Source: Azospirillum brasilense (GTDB taxonomy: Bacteria; Pseudomonadota; Alphaproteobacteria; Azospirillales; Azospirillaceae). Taken from it: DNA of 64,000 nucleotides. The notes beneath the pieces were generated by a model. That model did no database searches. It was not told where the DNA came from and worked only from the letters and a program-made list of their open reading frames with translations. The stretch lies in the NCBI RefSeq assembly GCF_005222205.1, contig NZ_CP032349.1, forward strand, positions 496,001 to 560,000. Direction: 5' to 3'. A program made the translations under genes and the position numbers. Numbering within the stretch: the first letter of the stretch is position 1; every line of letters begins with the position of its first letter. Below, one piece after another: positions 8,908 through 17,786 of the stretch.

Positions 8908-9851
8908 CCGCGCCCTTGGCCGAGCTGCGCGGCGTCTCGCGGCTGTTTCCCATTCCGGGGCGGCGGGGCGGCGTCCTGCACGCCGTGGACGGGGTGGATC
9001 TGGCGGTGCGGCGCGGGGAACTCGTCGGGCTGGTCGGGGAATCGGGCTGCGGGAAATCGACCGTGGCGCGGATCGCCGCCGGGCTCCTGCCGCCCAGCGC
9101 CGGCCGCGTGCTGATCGACGGGCAGGACGTCGCCGAACGGTCCGCCGCCGAGGCGCGGGCCGCCCGGCTGCGCGTGCAGATGGTCTTCCAGAACCCCCAC
9201 GCCAGCCTGAACCCGCGCTTCACCGTCGAGGAGATCGTCGGGGAGGCGGTGCGCTACCACCGGCTGGTGCCGCGCGATGCGCTGGCCGAGCATGTGGCGG
9301 CGCAGCTTCTGCGCGTCGGCCTCGACCCGGCGTTGCGCCGCCACCATCCCCACCGCTTCAGCGGCGGGCAGCGCCAGCGCATCGGCATCGCCCGCGCGCT
9401 CGCCGTGCGGCCCGACCTGCTGGTCTGCGACGAGCCGGTGACCGCGCTGGACGTGTCGGTGCGCGCCGGCATCCTCAACCTGTTCCTCGACCTGCGCGAC
9501 CGGGACGGGATGGCGATCCTGTTCATCAGCCACGACCTGTCGGTGGTCGGCCACATCTGCGACCGGGTGGTGGTCATGTATCTCGGCCGCGTGGTCGAGG
9601 AGGGGCCGGTGGACGCCCTGTTCGAGCGCCCGCGCCACCCCTACACCCAGGCCCTGCTGGCCGACTCCCGAACCGCCCTGCCGGAGGGAGCCGTGCCGGC
9701 GCGCGGCGAGGCGCCGTCCCTGGCGCAGCGGCCCGCCGGCTGTTCCTTCCACCCGCGCTGTCCCATGGCGCGGTCGGGCTGCCGGCGGGAGGTTCCGGCG
9801 CTGCGCGGGGTGGGGGAGGGGCATCGGGTGGCCTGTCTGCTGGCGGGGTGA
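8904..9851 (+). CDS. ABC transporter ATP-binding protein, DppF/OppF-like
   Basis: 315 aa, the second ATPase of the importer. Walker A GESGCGKS, Q-loop VFQNPHASLNP, signature FSGGQRQR, Walker B LVCDEPVTALD, H-loop FISHDLSVV, and the C-terminal peptide-ATPase extension (CSFHPRCPMARSGC). It is the last gene of the operon starting at 2901. It is followed by a GC-rich palindromic repeat and then by a convergent operon. Confidence 0.92.
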   Translation: MTAPLAELRGVSRLFPIPGRRGGVLHAVDGVDLAVRRGELVGLVGESGCGKSTVARIAAGLLPPSAGRVLIDGQDVAERSAAEARAARLRVQMVFQNPHASLNPRFTVEEIVGEAVRYHRLVPRDALAEHVAAQLLRVGLDPALRRHHPHRFSGGQRQRIGIARALAVRPDLLVCDEPVTALDVSVRAGILNLFLDLRDRDGMAILFISHDLSVVGHICDRVVVMYLGRVVEEGPVDALFERPRHPYTQALLADSRTALPEGAVPARGEAPSLAQRPAGCSFHPRCPMARSGCRREVPALRGVGEGHRVACLLAG

Positions 9852-9873
9852 GCGGTTCGAGCGGGTGGAGTGG

Positions 9874-9985
9874 TTGCCCCCACCCTTCCCACGGCTTCGC
9901 CGCGGGCCCCTTCCCTCCCCCGCTTCGCAGGAGAGGGAAATCAATCCCCTCCCCTGCGTAAGCGGGGGGTTTAGGGAGGGGGCAA
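9874..9985. repeat. GC-rich palindromic intergenic repeat, copy 1
   Basis: A 112-bp element bounded by TTGCCCCC and GGGGGCAA. Inside is a long imperfect inverted repeat (about 9913-9969) built from CCCTCCCCCGC and GCGGGGGG arms with a second nested pair. A second copy with the same ends lies at 43657. It sits between convergent genes and can fold into a strong hairpin, so it may end transcription from both sides. Confidence 0.75.
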
Positions 9986-9989
9986 GGAC

Positions 9990-12530
9990 CTACCGCCCCC
10001 CGGCACCGACCGCCACCGGCGTCAGCGCGCCACCGCCGCCAACCGCCCGCTCCGCCCGGCGGAAGCGGAAGAAGCCGCGGCTGTTCAGGTTGTTCGCGAT
10101 CAGCGCGCCGATGGTCAGGCCGGCACCGGCCAGCTCGACGTCCCCAAACGCGCGGCCCTGGGCCAGCCCGATGGCGAAGGCGGTGATCGGCACGAGGTTG
10201 ATGAACAGCACCCCGTTCACCGGCCCCAGCAGCTTGATCCCGATGTTCCAGCTGAACACCGCCAGAACCGCCGCGATCAGCACCAGATAGGCGATCTCCG
10301 CCCGCACCGACCACACCGTTTCCAGCGACGGCACGGCGACGAACCCCGCCGCGGTGGCCAGCGCCGTCACGGCGGCGATGGTGACGGTGCCCAGCGCCGC
10401 GCTGACCGTCGTGTAGCGCAGCGGCGACCAGCCGGGCACCGTGGCCGCGCCCAGCGTGTAGACGACCCAGCTCGCCGCCCCACCCAGGATCAGCAGGTCG
10501 GGCAGCAGCGCACCGCCGTCCAGCGCCGACAGGCTGCCGCGCGTCACCACCAGCGCCACCCCGGCCAGCGCCGCCGCGATGCACAGGAAGGTCACCCGGT
10601 TCGGCCGCACCCCCTTGATGGCCCAGGTCAGCAGCGCCGTGATCAGCGGCATCAGCGCCATGATGATCGCGCCATGCTCCGCCTTGGAATGGGCCAGCCC
10701 GACGAAGGCCAGGATGCTGAAGCCGGCGAAGCCCATGGAGCCGTAGAAGAACAGCTTGCCGCCGTGGCCCTCCGTCGCCAGCGCCCGCCAGCCCTCCACC
10801 CGGACCAGGATGCCGATCAGGATCAGCGAGGCGAAGCCGTAGCGCAGCAGTGTCAGGTAGAAGCCGTCGATGCTCGCCAACGCCGCCTTGGCCACCGGGA
10901 ACATGCCGCCCCAGGAGATGGCGGTCAGCGCCAGCAGTGCGATGCCCAGCAGCACGCCGTCCACCGTACCGCCGGTCCGCGCCTTCGCCGCGGGCTTGCC
11001 GGCCACCGGCCTGGCGGCCTCCTCCCCGGCGCGGCCGATGGCCTCCTCCAGCGCCGCCGCGCGGACCTTGCCGGACGGGCTGTAGGGGATCTGGTCGAGC
11101 GGCTCGAAGCGCGCCAGGGCGATCCGCTCGCGCCGCAGGATCTCGGCGGCGCGGACCCGCACCTCGTCGGCGGCTCCGGCCCCGGCGGACGCCTTCAGCA
11201 CCACCGCGCAGTCCACCGCCACCGGCCCGGCCCCGGCCCGGCGCAGCAGCGCCACGTCCTCCACCCCGCGGATGTGGCGGATGGCGTTCTCCAGCGCGTA
11301 GAGATTCACGCTGTCCGCCCCCTGCGAGCGGTTGAGCAGATAGAGCCGCCCGTCCTCGTCCAGATAGCCGGCCTCCGACGTGATCAGGTAGCGCTCCCCG
11401 TCGATCTGCACCCGGTTGGCCGGTGCGCCGAGATAGGTGTCCATGTTCATGTAGCTGGCGATGGCCACCGACCCGACGATTCCCGCCGGCACCGGCTTGC
11501 GCTCCGGGTCGAGGATCAGGATGCGGTTGCCGTCGTAGACGCGCCCGACGCTGGCCGGGTGGGTCAGCAGGTCCGCCGGCTCGGCGATGGTGTTCACGCC
11601 GGTCTCGGTGGTGCCGTAATATTCGTAGACGACCGGCCCCAGCACCTGCAGCGCCTCCTGCTTGGCCGGGGCGGGGAAATGCTTGCCGCCCACCAGGACG
11701 AAGCGGAGCTGGTTGGGCGTGACGCGCGCCCGGCCGCGGGCGACCTCGCGCAGCACCCCCGACAGGATCGGCGGGGTCATGGTGCTGGAGGTGATCCATT
11801 CCCGGCGGATCAGCTCGGCGGTTTCCAGAGGGTCGTCGGGCGGAGCCAGCACCAGCGTCGCGCCGAGCTGGAGGAACAGCCGCGCCCAACCGCCGCCCGC
11901 CGCGTGGTAGAGCGGGATGGTGGCGAGGTGCCGGTCGGCGGAGGAGAAGCCGTAGCGCGCCGTGAAATAGGCGAAGCGCCGCGCGTCGAAGGAGGCGGTG
12001 CGGATCACCGGCTTCGGTGTGCCGGAGGTGCCGGAGGTGAAGGAGATGGCGCGGAAGGGCCGGGCCGGGGCGTTCGGCGTTCGCCGCCCGGCGGCGAGTC
12101 CCGCGAAGGCGGCGTAGGGCGTGGCGCCGGGCAGCCGACTGTCGAGATCGACCACCGCGCGGCCCGCCGCCAGCGTGCGGACGTTGATGCCACGGTCGGC
12201 CAGGAAGCCGGAGGAGACGATCAGCAGGTCGGCCTCGATGCGTTCCAGCAGCTCCGTCAGGGCGGCCGGCGACAGGGAATAGTCGAGCCCGCACAGCGTC
12301 GTCTTCAGCGTGGCGGCGGCCGAGGCGGCGACCACCAGCTCCGCGCGGTTGTGCGACAGGAAGGCGACGGTGCGCAGCTCGTCCAGGGCGACGGCGCCGG
12401 CCAGCCCTTCCGCCGCGTCGCGCACGGCGTCGGCGTACTGCCGCCAGCTCAGGGTTTCGGAACCGGCGACGATGGCCGCCAGATCGGCGCGCGAGGCGGC
12501 GATTTCCTCGATTCGGGACAGGGGAATCAT
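9990..12530 (-). CDS. Acyl-adenylate-forming synthetase fused to an EamA/DMT exporter
   Basis: 846 aa with two parts. Residues 1-500 are an AMP-binding (acyl-CoA synthetase/adenylation) domain: FTSGTSGTPKPVIRT P-loop at 164-178, YEYYGTTETG at 302-311, YLDEDGRLYLLNR at 389-401 and the catalytic lysine motif PYSPSGKVR (K488). The usual TGD triplet before YLDEDG reads TSE. After a linker at 501-522, residues 523-830 form an EamA/DMT transporter of about ten membrane helices. The single frame is open throughout, with no sign of a sequencing join. It starts 9 bp after the decarboxylase stop behind a GAGAG site, so the two are an operon. It may activate an acid and export the product; the compound is unknown. 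Confidence 0.85.
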   Translation of the reverse strand: MIPLSRIEEIAASRADLAAIVAGSETLSWRQYADAVRDAAEGLAGAVALDELRTVAFLSHNRAELVVAASAAATLKTTLCGLDYSLSPAALTELLERIEADLLIVSSGFLADRGINVRTLAAGRAVVDLDSRLPGATPYAAFAGLAAGRRTPNAPARPFRAISFTSGTSGTPKPVIRTASFDARRFAYFTARYGFSSADRHLATIPLYHAAGGGWARLFLQLGATLVLAPPDDPLETAELIRREWITSSTMTPPILSGVLREVARGRARVTPNQLRFVLVGGKHFPAPAKQEALQVLGPVVYEYYGTTETGVNTIAEPADLLTHPASVGRVYDGNRILILDPERKPVPAGIVGSVAIASYMNMDTYLGAPANRVQIDGERYLITSEAGYLDEDGRLYLLNRSQGADSVNLYALENAIRHIRGVEDVALLRRAGAGPVAVDCAVVLKASAGAGAADEVRVRAAEILRRERIALARFEPLDQIPYSPSGKVRAAALEEAIGRAGEEAARPVAGKPAAKARTGGTVDGVLLGIALLALTAISWGGMFPVAKAALASIDGFYLTLLRYGFASLILIGILVRVEGWRALATEGHGGKLFFYGSMGFAGFSILAFVGLAHSKAEHGAIIMALMPLITALLTWAIKGVRPNRVTFLCIAAALAGVALVVTRGSLSALDGGALLPDLLILGGAASWVVYTLGAATVPGWSPLRYTTVSAALGTVTIAAVTALATAAGFVAVPSLETVWSVRAEIAYLVLIAAVLAVFSWNIGIKLLGPVNGVLFINLVPITAFAIGLAQGRAFGDVELAGAGLTIGALIANNLNSRGFFRFRRAERAVGGGGALTPVAVGAGGR

Positions 12531-12539
12531 GGTCGTCTC

Positions 12540-14024
12540 TCAGCGTGGGCGGTGTTCGATGGTGTAGATGCGGGCGCCGGCCGACCGGATCGCTTCGATC
12601 CGGCGCAGCGTGTCGCCGCCGATCTCCTCGCCGGGGACGATGATCGGCACGCCCGGCGGGTAGGGGATGATGAAGGAGGTGGACACCCGCTTCTCCTCGG
12701 GCTTCTCCACGGCGGGCGAGAGCTCGCGCTGGATCGCGCGCAGGGCGTCGAGCAGGGCCGCCACCTCCTCCTCGCCGATGCCGATGTGCAGGTTCAGCAG
12801 CAGCGAGGTCCGCGTGCAGCGGTTCACGTAGAGACCGTGCCGGCTGTACAGCCGCTCGCGCAGCTCCGGCGCGTCGATGGACAGACCGGAAACCCTCAGG
12901 GACAGCTTGGTCGGGTCAATCGCGGCGTGGCCGGCGAAGGCGTCCGGCACCGCCGGGGCGTTGACCGAGAAGGCGCTCAGCGCCGGATCGCCGGCCACCG
13001 TCTCGCCCACCCGCCGGGCGAGCCGCAGGGAACGTTCGACCAGGTCCCGCCCCTCCAGCTCCATCTGCGCGCGGGCGAGGTCGAGCGAGGCGAGGATCGG
13101 GTAGCTGGGCGAGGTGGTGTGGTGGCGGTAGCGGCCGAGCCGCAGCCGTTCCGCCAGCTCCGGATCGCCGCTGAAATGGATCAGCGATCCCTGGCGCAGC
13201 GCGCTCAGCGACTTGTGGGCGGAGTGGGTGGCGACGACGGTGAAGCGCTCCAGCGCCGGATCGGCGGCGCGGGCGTGCAGGGCGGTGCGCCCGCGCGTCG
13301 CCTCATGGAAATAGCTCCAGGCGCCCCACGCCTCGTCCACGAAGACGGTGGTCAGCGACGGGCTGGCCTCCGCCAGGGCGGTGAGGATGGCCCGGATGTC
13401 GTAGACAACGCCGTCGTAGGACTGGCCGTTCAGCACCAGAAGCTCGTAGGGCGCGCCCGCGCGCTCCGCCGCCGCGGCCTGCTCCAGAAGGGCGGGCAGG
13501 GACAGGGCGGCGCGTTCCGAATGCTCGCAGAAGACGCGCGGCTCGATGTAGTCGACCACCGCGTGCTTGTCGGACAGGGCGAAATGGATCGACTGGTGGG
13601 TGCCCTTGTCGGCCAGCACCCGGACGTCGGGGCGGGTGATCAGGGCTTCCAGCGCGATCAGGTTGGCGGTCGTCGTCCCGGCGGTGACGAACAGCGTGCC
13701 CGTCGCTCCGAAGGCGAGCGCCGCCAGCTCCTCCGCGCGGGCCAGCGAGCGGTGCGGGAAGAAGAAGCTGTCCAGCGGCAGGGCGGTGATCGTCGCCTCG
13801 CTGAACAGGCCACGCCCGAACAGGGCGTCGTAGGCATCGGCGAAGGCCGATTCCCGGATGGAGCCGCGCCGGCTGACCGGCAGCGCGTGGAACGACGCCC
13901 GGGTTGATCCGGCCGCCGCCAGCAGGGCGTCGGCAAGCGGTGTTTCCGGGATGGCCGAAGGTCCGGAGGCGTGTCGGGCGGACGAATTTTGGGTCGGCGG
14001 GCGTTGGTCGGCAGAGTCTGACAT
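12540..14024 (-). CDS. PLP-dependent Orn/Lys/Arg decarboxylase-family enzyme
   Basis: 494 aa, fold-type I PLP enzyme. Seen: FVTAGTTTANLIALEAL, DKGTHQSIHFALSDKH (His stacking on PLP), FVDEAWGAW (Asp230 to the pyridine nitrogen) and ATHSAHKSLSALRQGS (Schiff-base Lys271). The closing segment IIPYPPGVPIIVPGE is typical of the Orn/Lys/Arg decarboxylase C-terminal domain. It lacks the N-terminal wing domain of the 700-residue enterobacterial enzymes and matches the short type in length. It would decarboxylate a basic amino acid to an amine, but aminotransferase-like activity is not excluded. First gene of the operon with the synthetase/exporter fusion; divergent from a LysR gene. Confidence 0.85.
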   Translation of the reverse strand: MSDSADQRPPTQNSSARHASGPSAIPETPLADALLAAAGSTRASFHALPVSRRGSIRESAFADAYDALFGRGLFSEATITALPLDSFFFPHRSLARAEELAALAFGATGTLFVTAGTTTANLIALEALITRPDVRVLADKGTHQSIHFALSDKHAVVDYIEPRVFCEHSERAALSLPALLEQAAAAERAGAPYELLVLNGQSYDGVVYDIRAILTALAEASPSLTTVFVDEAWGAWSYFHEATRGRTALHARAADPALERFTVVATHSAHKSLSALRQGSLIHFSGDPELAERLRLGRYRHHTTSPSYPILASLDLARAQMELEGRDLVERSLRLARRVGETVAGDPALSAFSVNAPAVPDAFAGHAAIDPTKLSLRVSGLSIDAPELRERLYSRHGLYVNRCTRTSLLLNLHIGIGEEEVAALLDALRAIQRELSPAVEKPEEKRVSTSFIIPYPPGVPIIVPGEEIGGDTLRRIEAIRSAGARIYTIEHRPR

Positions 14025-14420
14025 TGGAAACTCGCTCGTGGTGGCGGCCTCCGCTGGGAGGGCGTCCGTTTGAAACACCGATCCTGCATGTTGTTTGTTT
14101 GTATTTACGCAGTGATCCAATAGAGAATTCAGTCGAAGGCCCGATCCCTGTCCAATAAATAATTTCGAGCCCCAATATCGGCGAAATTGATGGGTGAAGC
14201 GATCCACACGAATGTATTTCCAAATAATGGTAAAAATGGATCGGCTCTTATAATTTTGGTAAATACTTTATATGTTCGATCGCTTGATTGTTTATGGTGG
14301 GCGTAAAATATTATTAACATGGGCAAAAGATTGAATCTTGTGCAATGACACTTGCGGTTCTGTATGATGCGTGTCCCGGCGACCGTGCCGGGAGAGGGCA
14401 AGCCGGATGGCGGAGCGCTC
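14025..14420. promoter_or_regulatory. Divergent promoter region (decarboxylase operon / lysR)
   Basis: 396 bp without a gene. The centre (about 14090-14345) is strikingly AT-rich for this genome, as expected of divergent promoters or acquired DNA. It contains a candidate LysR-type T-N11-A box at 14331 and the perfect palindrome AAGATT-G-AATCTT at 14327-14339. Confidence 0.6.
14331..14345. promoter_or_regulatory. Candidate LysR-type operator (T-N11-A)
   Basis: TTGAATCTTGTGCAA, with TTG and CAA arms, overlaps the palindrome at 14327-14339. It lies about 76 bp before the lysR start, where a LysR regulator would bind to control itself and the divergent operon. The motif is short, so this is tentative. 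Confidence 0.4.
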
Positions 14421-15320
14421 ATGGACCTGCATCATCTGAAGACCTTCGCGACCGTGGCGCGCGAGGGCAGCCTGACCCGAAGCGCGCAGATCCTGCTGCT
14501 CAGCCAGCCGGCGGTCAGCGGCCATATCAAGCTGCTGGAGGAGGAGCTTGGCACCGTGCTGTTCGAACGCACGGCCAAGGGCATGCAGTTGACCCGCGCG
14601 GGGCTGATCCTGCTGGAGGAGGCGGAGCGCACGCTCGACGCCGCCAAGACGCTGGTCAACCGCGCCCGTGGTCTGCAGGGCGACGCCGCCGGGCCGCTCG
14701 CCCTGGGTATCGCCAGCGATCCGGCGTCGTTGCGGCTGGGAACGCTGCTGTCCACGCTGCTGTCCACGCACCCCCGGCTGCGCTTGCGGGTGTCGCATCA
14801 CCTGTCCGCCGACGTGGTGGACCGGGTGCAGGACGGGCGCCTGGACGCCGGCTTCGTGCTGGAGGAACGGCCCGACCGGGCGCTGCGCCATCTGCCGGTG
14901 ACGCCGGTGCGGCTGCGTGTCGTCGGGCCGGCGGCGTGGCGGGACCGGCTGGACGGGGCGGGCTGGAGCGATCTGGCCGCCCTGCCCTGGGTCGGCACGC
15001 CGCCGCGCTGCAGCTTCCACCTGATCGCCGCGCGGGCCTTCGCCCGGAACGGCGTCACCCCCGGCACGATCATCGAGGTCGACCAGGAAAGCGCCCTGAA
15101 GGGGCTGGTCACGGAGGGGCTGGGCCTCGCCCTGCTGCGCGAGGAGCAGGCGCTGGCCGCGGCGGCGGCGGGGGAGGTCGCGCTGTGGTCCGGCGAGGCC
15201 CTGCGCAGCCACCTGCATCTGATCCTGCCGCAGGACAAGGAGGGAGAGCCGGCGCTCCAGGCCCTGCGGGCGGCGGTGCGGGCCGTATGGCAGGAGGCCG
15301 TGTGGCAGGACCCGCCATGA
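14421..15320 (+). CDS. LysR-family transcriptional regulator
   Basis: 299 aa. The start at 14421 follows CGGAG and gives the classic LysR N-terminus MDLHHLKTFATVAREGSLTR. The winged helix-turn-helix covers residues 1-62 (QPAVSGHIKLLEEELGTVLF is the recognition region), followed by the periplasmic-binding-protein-like effector domain. Divergent from the decarboxylase and synthetase/exporter operon, so it most likely controls that operon. The effector is unknown. Confidence 0.88.
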   Translation: MDLHHLKTFATVAREGSLTRSAQILLLSQPAVSGHIKLLEEELGTVLFERTAKGMQLTRAGLILLEEAERTLDAAKTLVNRARGLQGDAAGPLALGIASDPASLRLGTLLSTLLSTHPRLRLRVSHHLSADVVDRVQDGRLDAGFVLEERPDRALRHLPVTPVRLRVVGPAAWRDRLDGAGWSDLAALPWVGTPPRCSFHLIAARAFARNGVTPGTIIEVDQESALKGLVTEGLGLALLREEQALAAAAAGEVALWSGEALRSHLHLILPQDKEGEPALQALRAAVRAVWQEAVWQDPP

Positions 15321-15343
15321 CCCGCGCCCGCCGCCCGATGCCC

Positions 15344-15946
15344 TTACCCCCAGGCGCGGCTGTCCTTGACCACCACGGCGAAGCGGTCGGCCAGGGCGGC
15401 GAGGTTGGCGCGGTGCAGCGCCTCGGCCGGGATCACGCCGCCGGCCCCGTCGGGAAGATCGCGGGTGGCGCTGGCCGCGTCCACGACCGTGGTCCGCCAG
15501 CCGAGGTCGAGGGCGGCGCGCACCGTGCTGCTGACGCACATGTGGGTCTGGAAGCCGGCGACGATCAGCTCCTTGCGCCCGGTGGCGCGGATCAGGGAGT
15601 CCAGCTCGGTCCCGGCGAAGGCGTTGGGCAGGTGCTTCACCACCACCGTCTCGCCGTCCAGCGGGATCAGCGGGGCGACGATGCCGGACAGCGGGCCTAC
15701 CGGGTTGAACAGGGCGCCGCCGGGCTTGCCGTGGTGGACGATGTGGAAGACCGGGGCACCGGCCTTGCGTGCCCGTTCCAGCAGACGCGCGGCCTCGGCC
15801 ACCGCGGCCTCCACCCCGACCAGGGGAAGGGCGCCCTCGGTGTATTCGCGCTGGGCGTCGATCAGCACCAGCGCCGCGGAATCGAGCGGGCTCGGGGTGG
15901 CGGGGGCTCCGGCGAGGGCGAGCAGGGTCTTCGGGGTGGCGCTCAT
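15344..15946 (-). CDS. Isochorismatase-family cysteine hydrolase
   Basis: 200 aa. The cysteine-hydrolase triad is visible: Asp in LVLIDAQREYTEG, Lys in VVKHLPNAFAGTEL and Cys in VAGFQTHMCVSSTVRAAL, the last with the family's cis-peptide region just before it. Members hydrolyse isochorismate, nicotinamide, N-carbamoyl compounds or similar; no feature picks one. It ends convergently 23 bp from the LysR gene at 14421 and is divergent from the LysR gene at 16031 with an 84-bp gap, which makes the latter its likely regulator. Confidence 0.88.
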   Translation of the reverse strand: MSATPKTLLALAGAPATPSPLDSAALVLIDAQREYTEGALPLVGVEAAVAEAARLLERARKAGAPVFHIVHHGKPGGALFNPVGPLSGIVAPLIPLDGETVVVKHLPNAFAGTELDSLIRATGRKELIVAGFQTHMCVSSTVRAALDLGWRTTVVDAASATRDLPDGAGGVIPAEALHRANLAALADRFAVVVKDSRAWG

Positions 15947-16030
15947 GGCGGCTGCGGCTCCGGAAAGGGGAAGGGTCGGGGCGCAGTGTGCCCTGTGTGC
16001 TTTTGGCCGGACATTCGATAGGTTTGCGCA

Positions 16031-16951
16031 ATGACTGTTCATAAACAGACAGGCACCCCGAAACAGACGGGCACCCTGAACTGGGACGATCTGCGGATCT
16101 TCCTGGAGCTGGCCCGCACCGGCAGCCTGTCGGCGGCGGCGCGCGCGCTGCGCATCAGCCACGCGACGGTCGGGCGCCGGGTCGCCGCGCTGGAGGAGGG
16201 GCTGGGCCGCAGTCTGGTGGATCGGCGGGCCGACGGCTACAGCCTGACCGCCGACGGCGAGGCGGTCTTCGCGCTGGCCGACGGGATGGACGAACGGGCG
16301 CTGGCCATCCTGCGCCAGGTGTCGAGCCAGGGAGGGCGGGAAGCCGGGCTGACCGGCACCGTCCGGCTGACCACCACCCAGGCTTTGGCCGATCGCTTCC
16401 TGATGCCGCGGCTGGGGCCGTTCCGCGCCCGCCATCCGGGAATCGATCTGGAGGTGACGGTTGACAACCGCTCGCTCAGCCTCGCGCGGCGGGAGGCCGA
16501 CATCGCCATCCGGCTCGCCCGGCCGCAGCGCGGCGACCTGATCGCGCGGCGGCTCGCCACCATGGGCTACGGCCTGTTCGCCGCCGCCGGGGCTCCCGAC
16601 ACGGTGATCGGCTATGACGAGGCGCTGGCCGACCTGCCGGAGGCGGTCTGGCTGGCCCGCCACATGGCCGGGCGCCGCGTCGCCTTCCGCTCCAACAGCC
16701 TGCAGACCCAGCTCGCGGCGGCGAAGGCGGGATTCGGGGTGGCGCTGCTGCCCTTCTGGCTGGCGGCGGGAGAGCCGGATCTGTTGCCGGTGCACAGCGA
16801 CGCCCCGCCGCTGGAGCGCGAGGGTTGGCTGGTGCTTCACCCGGACCTGCGCGACGTGCCGCGGGTGCGGGCGGTGATCGAGCATCTGGTCGCGCTGTTC
16901 ACGGCGGAGTTTGCCGCGGAGTTCGCCGCCGACCCCGCACCGGCCGGTTGA
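16031..16951 (+). CDS. LysR-family transcriptional regulator
   Basis: 306 aa. The HTH domain is LNWDDLRIFLELARTGSLSA to about residue 75, with SHATVGRRVAALEEGLGRSL as the recognition region; a LysR substrate-binding domain follows. The first 15 residues are odd: they contain a direct repeat (KQTGTP, KQTGTL) coded by an 18-bp tandem repeat. A true start at a later codon is therefore possible, but no ATG lies between the repeat and the HTH. Divergent from the isochorismatase-family hydrolase, its probable target. Confidence 0.86.
   Translation: MTVHKQTGTPKQTGTLNWDDLRIFLELARTGSLSAAARALRISHATVGRRVAALEEGLGRSLVDRRADGYSLTADGEAVFALADGMDERALAILRQVSSQGGREAGLTGTVRLTTTQALADRFLMPRLGPFRARHPGIDLEVTVDNRSLSLARREADIAIRLARPQRGDLIARRLATMGYGLFAAAGAPDTVIGYDEALADLPEAVWLARHMAGRRVAFRSNSLQTQLAAAKAGFGVALLPFWLAAGEPDLLPVHSDAPPLEREGWLVLHPDLRDVPRVRAVIEHLVALFTAEFAAEFAADPAPAG
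16043..16078 (+). repeat. 18-bp tandem repeat, two copies
   Basis: Two adjacent copies of AAACAGACAGGCACCCCG with two mismatches, inside the start of the lysR gene. They code for the repeated KQTGT motif and look like a recent slippage duplication. Confidence 0.8.
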
Positions 16952-16959
16952 GGGGACGG

Positions 16960-17196
16960 TTACTTCCGCGGCGCGCCGGTCTTGGGCGGCGCGTCCGATC
17001 GCGACGCGAAGAAGTCGGACAATTCGACGGGGAAGCTGTCGAGGATCTTCTTCAGCGACGCGACGGACGGGCTGGTCTTTTCCTTTTCGATCAACGAGAT
17101 CAGGGCGTTGCTGATGCCGGCCCGGCGCGCCAGGGCGCGCTGCGACAGGCCGTGCGCCTCGCGCAGATCCTGCAACTTTCTTCCGATGTCGAGCAT
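16960..17196 (-). CDS. Short XRE-family DNA-binding protein, no cupin domain
   Basis: 78 aa from MLDIGRKLQDLREAHGLSQR. The helix-turn-helix (SQRALARRAGISNALISLIE, then SPSVASLKKILDSFPVELSD) closely resembles the N-terminus of PuuR-type XRE-cupin regulators, which are about 180-190 aa. Here the protein stops 12 residues after the DFFASRSD end of the HTH, with no sensor domain. It may be a natural short regulator or a truncated gene. The ribosome site before this ATG is poor; an in-frame upstream start at 17271 would add 25 unlikely residues. It is convergent with the LysR gene, 8 bp apart. Confidence 0.65.
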   Translation of the reverse strand: MLDIGRKLQDLREAHGLSQRALARRAGISNALISLIEKEKTSPSVASLKKILDSFPVELSDFFASRSDAPPKTGAPRK

Positions 17197-17786
17197 GCTG
17201 GATACACCCGGCTGGCGATGGAAACGGAAGGCTGTGCCGCAAGGATAGGCGATCCCATCCTCCTCTTCCACAAAAAGTGTGATTTTCAGCCAAACAACAC
17301 TGCTGATTGGTTTAATTGCGCGGTAGTCAGGCGATGCAAACCGATAATAATGTACTTTTCGGGCTCATAAACCCATAAATAGTGTAGACAATAGCCGCCA
17401 GACCGGCAATGATGATTGGGAACCACGGCTTCCGCGGGGTGTCGGCACCCCGGACGAAGCCGCCCTACCGTTGCCCTGGCCCGCCATTGCCCTGGAAAGA
17501 CGTCATGGCCATCCCCCCAACGGCCCGCCCGGCCTCCGCTTCCGCAGCGTCCGATTCTGGAACGGTCTGGATTCCGCTTCCCGAAGCCATGGGGGTCTGT
17601 GCCGGGACGGAGTGTCGGGGCGGCCGCGCTCCGCTGGGTGGGCTCTGGGCGCAAATGCGCCGGACTTGGCTGAAGACCCGCCGCCACACCGGCTGAGCGC
17701 TCCGCCGCCAATCCACGCTTTCCGATCGATCATTCCGCTGCACTCGAGCGGGCGTTCCCGAACGCTTGTCCGCAAAGGAGATTCTT
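17197..17786. other. 590-bp intergenic region
   Basis: No convincing gene on either strand. The left part (about 17270-17410) is AT-rich and probably holds the promoter of the short XRE gene. The rest is ordinary high-GC sequence leading to the oxygenase gene; I see no hairpin or known box in it. Confidence 0.5.

Noticed and set aside
10674..13907. A 1077-codon plus-strand frame opposite the synthetase/exporter fusion and decarboxylase
   Set aside because: Repetitive Arg/Gly/Gln/Asp composition with no domain. The minus strand encodes recognisable motifs (K488, PLP lysine) over the same stretch.
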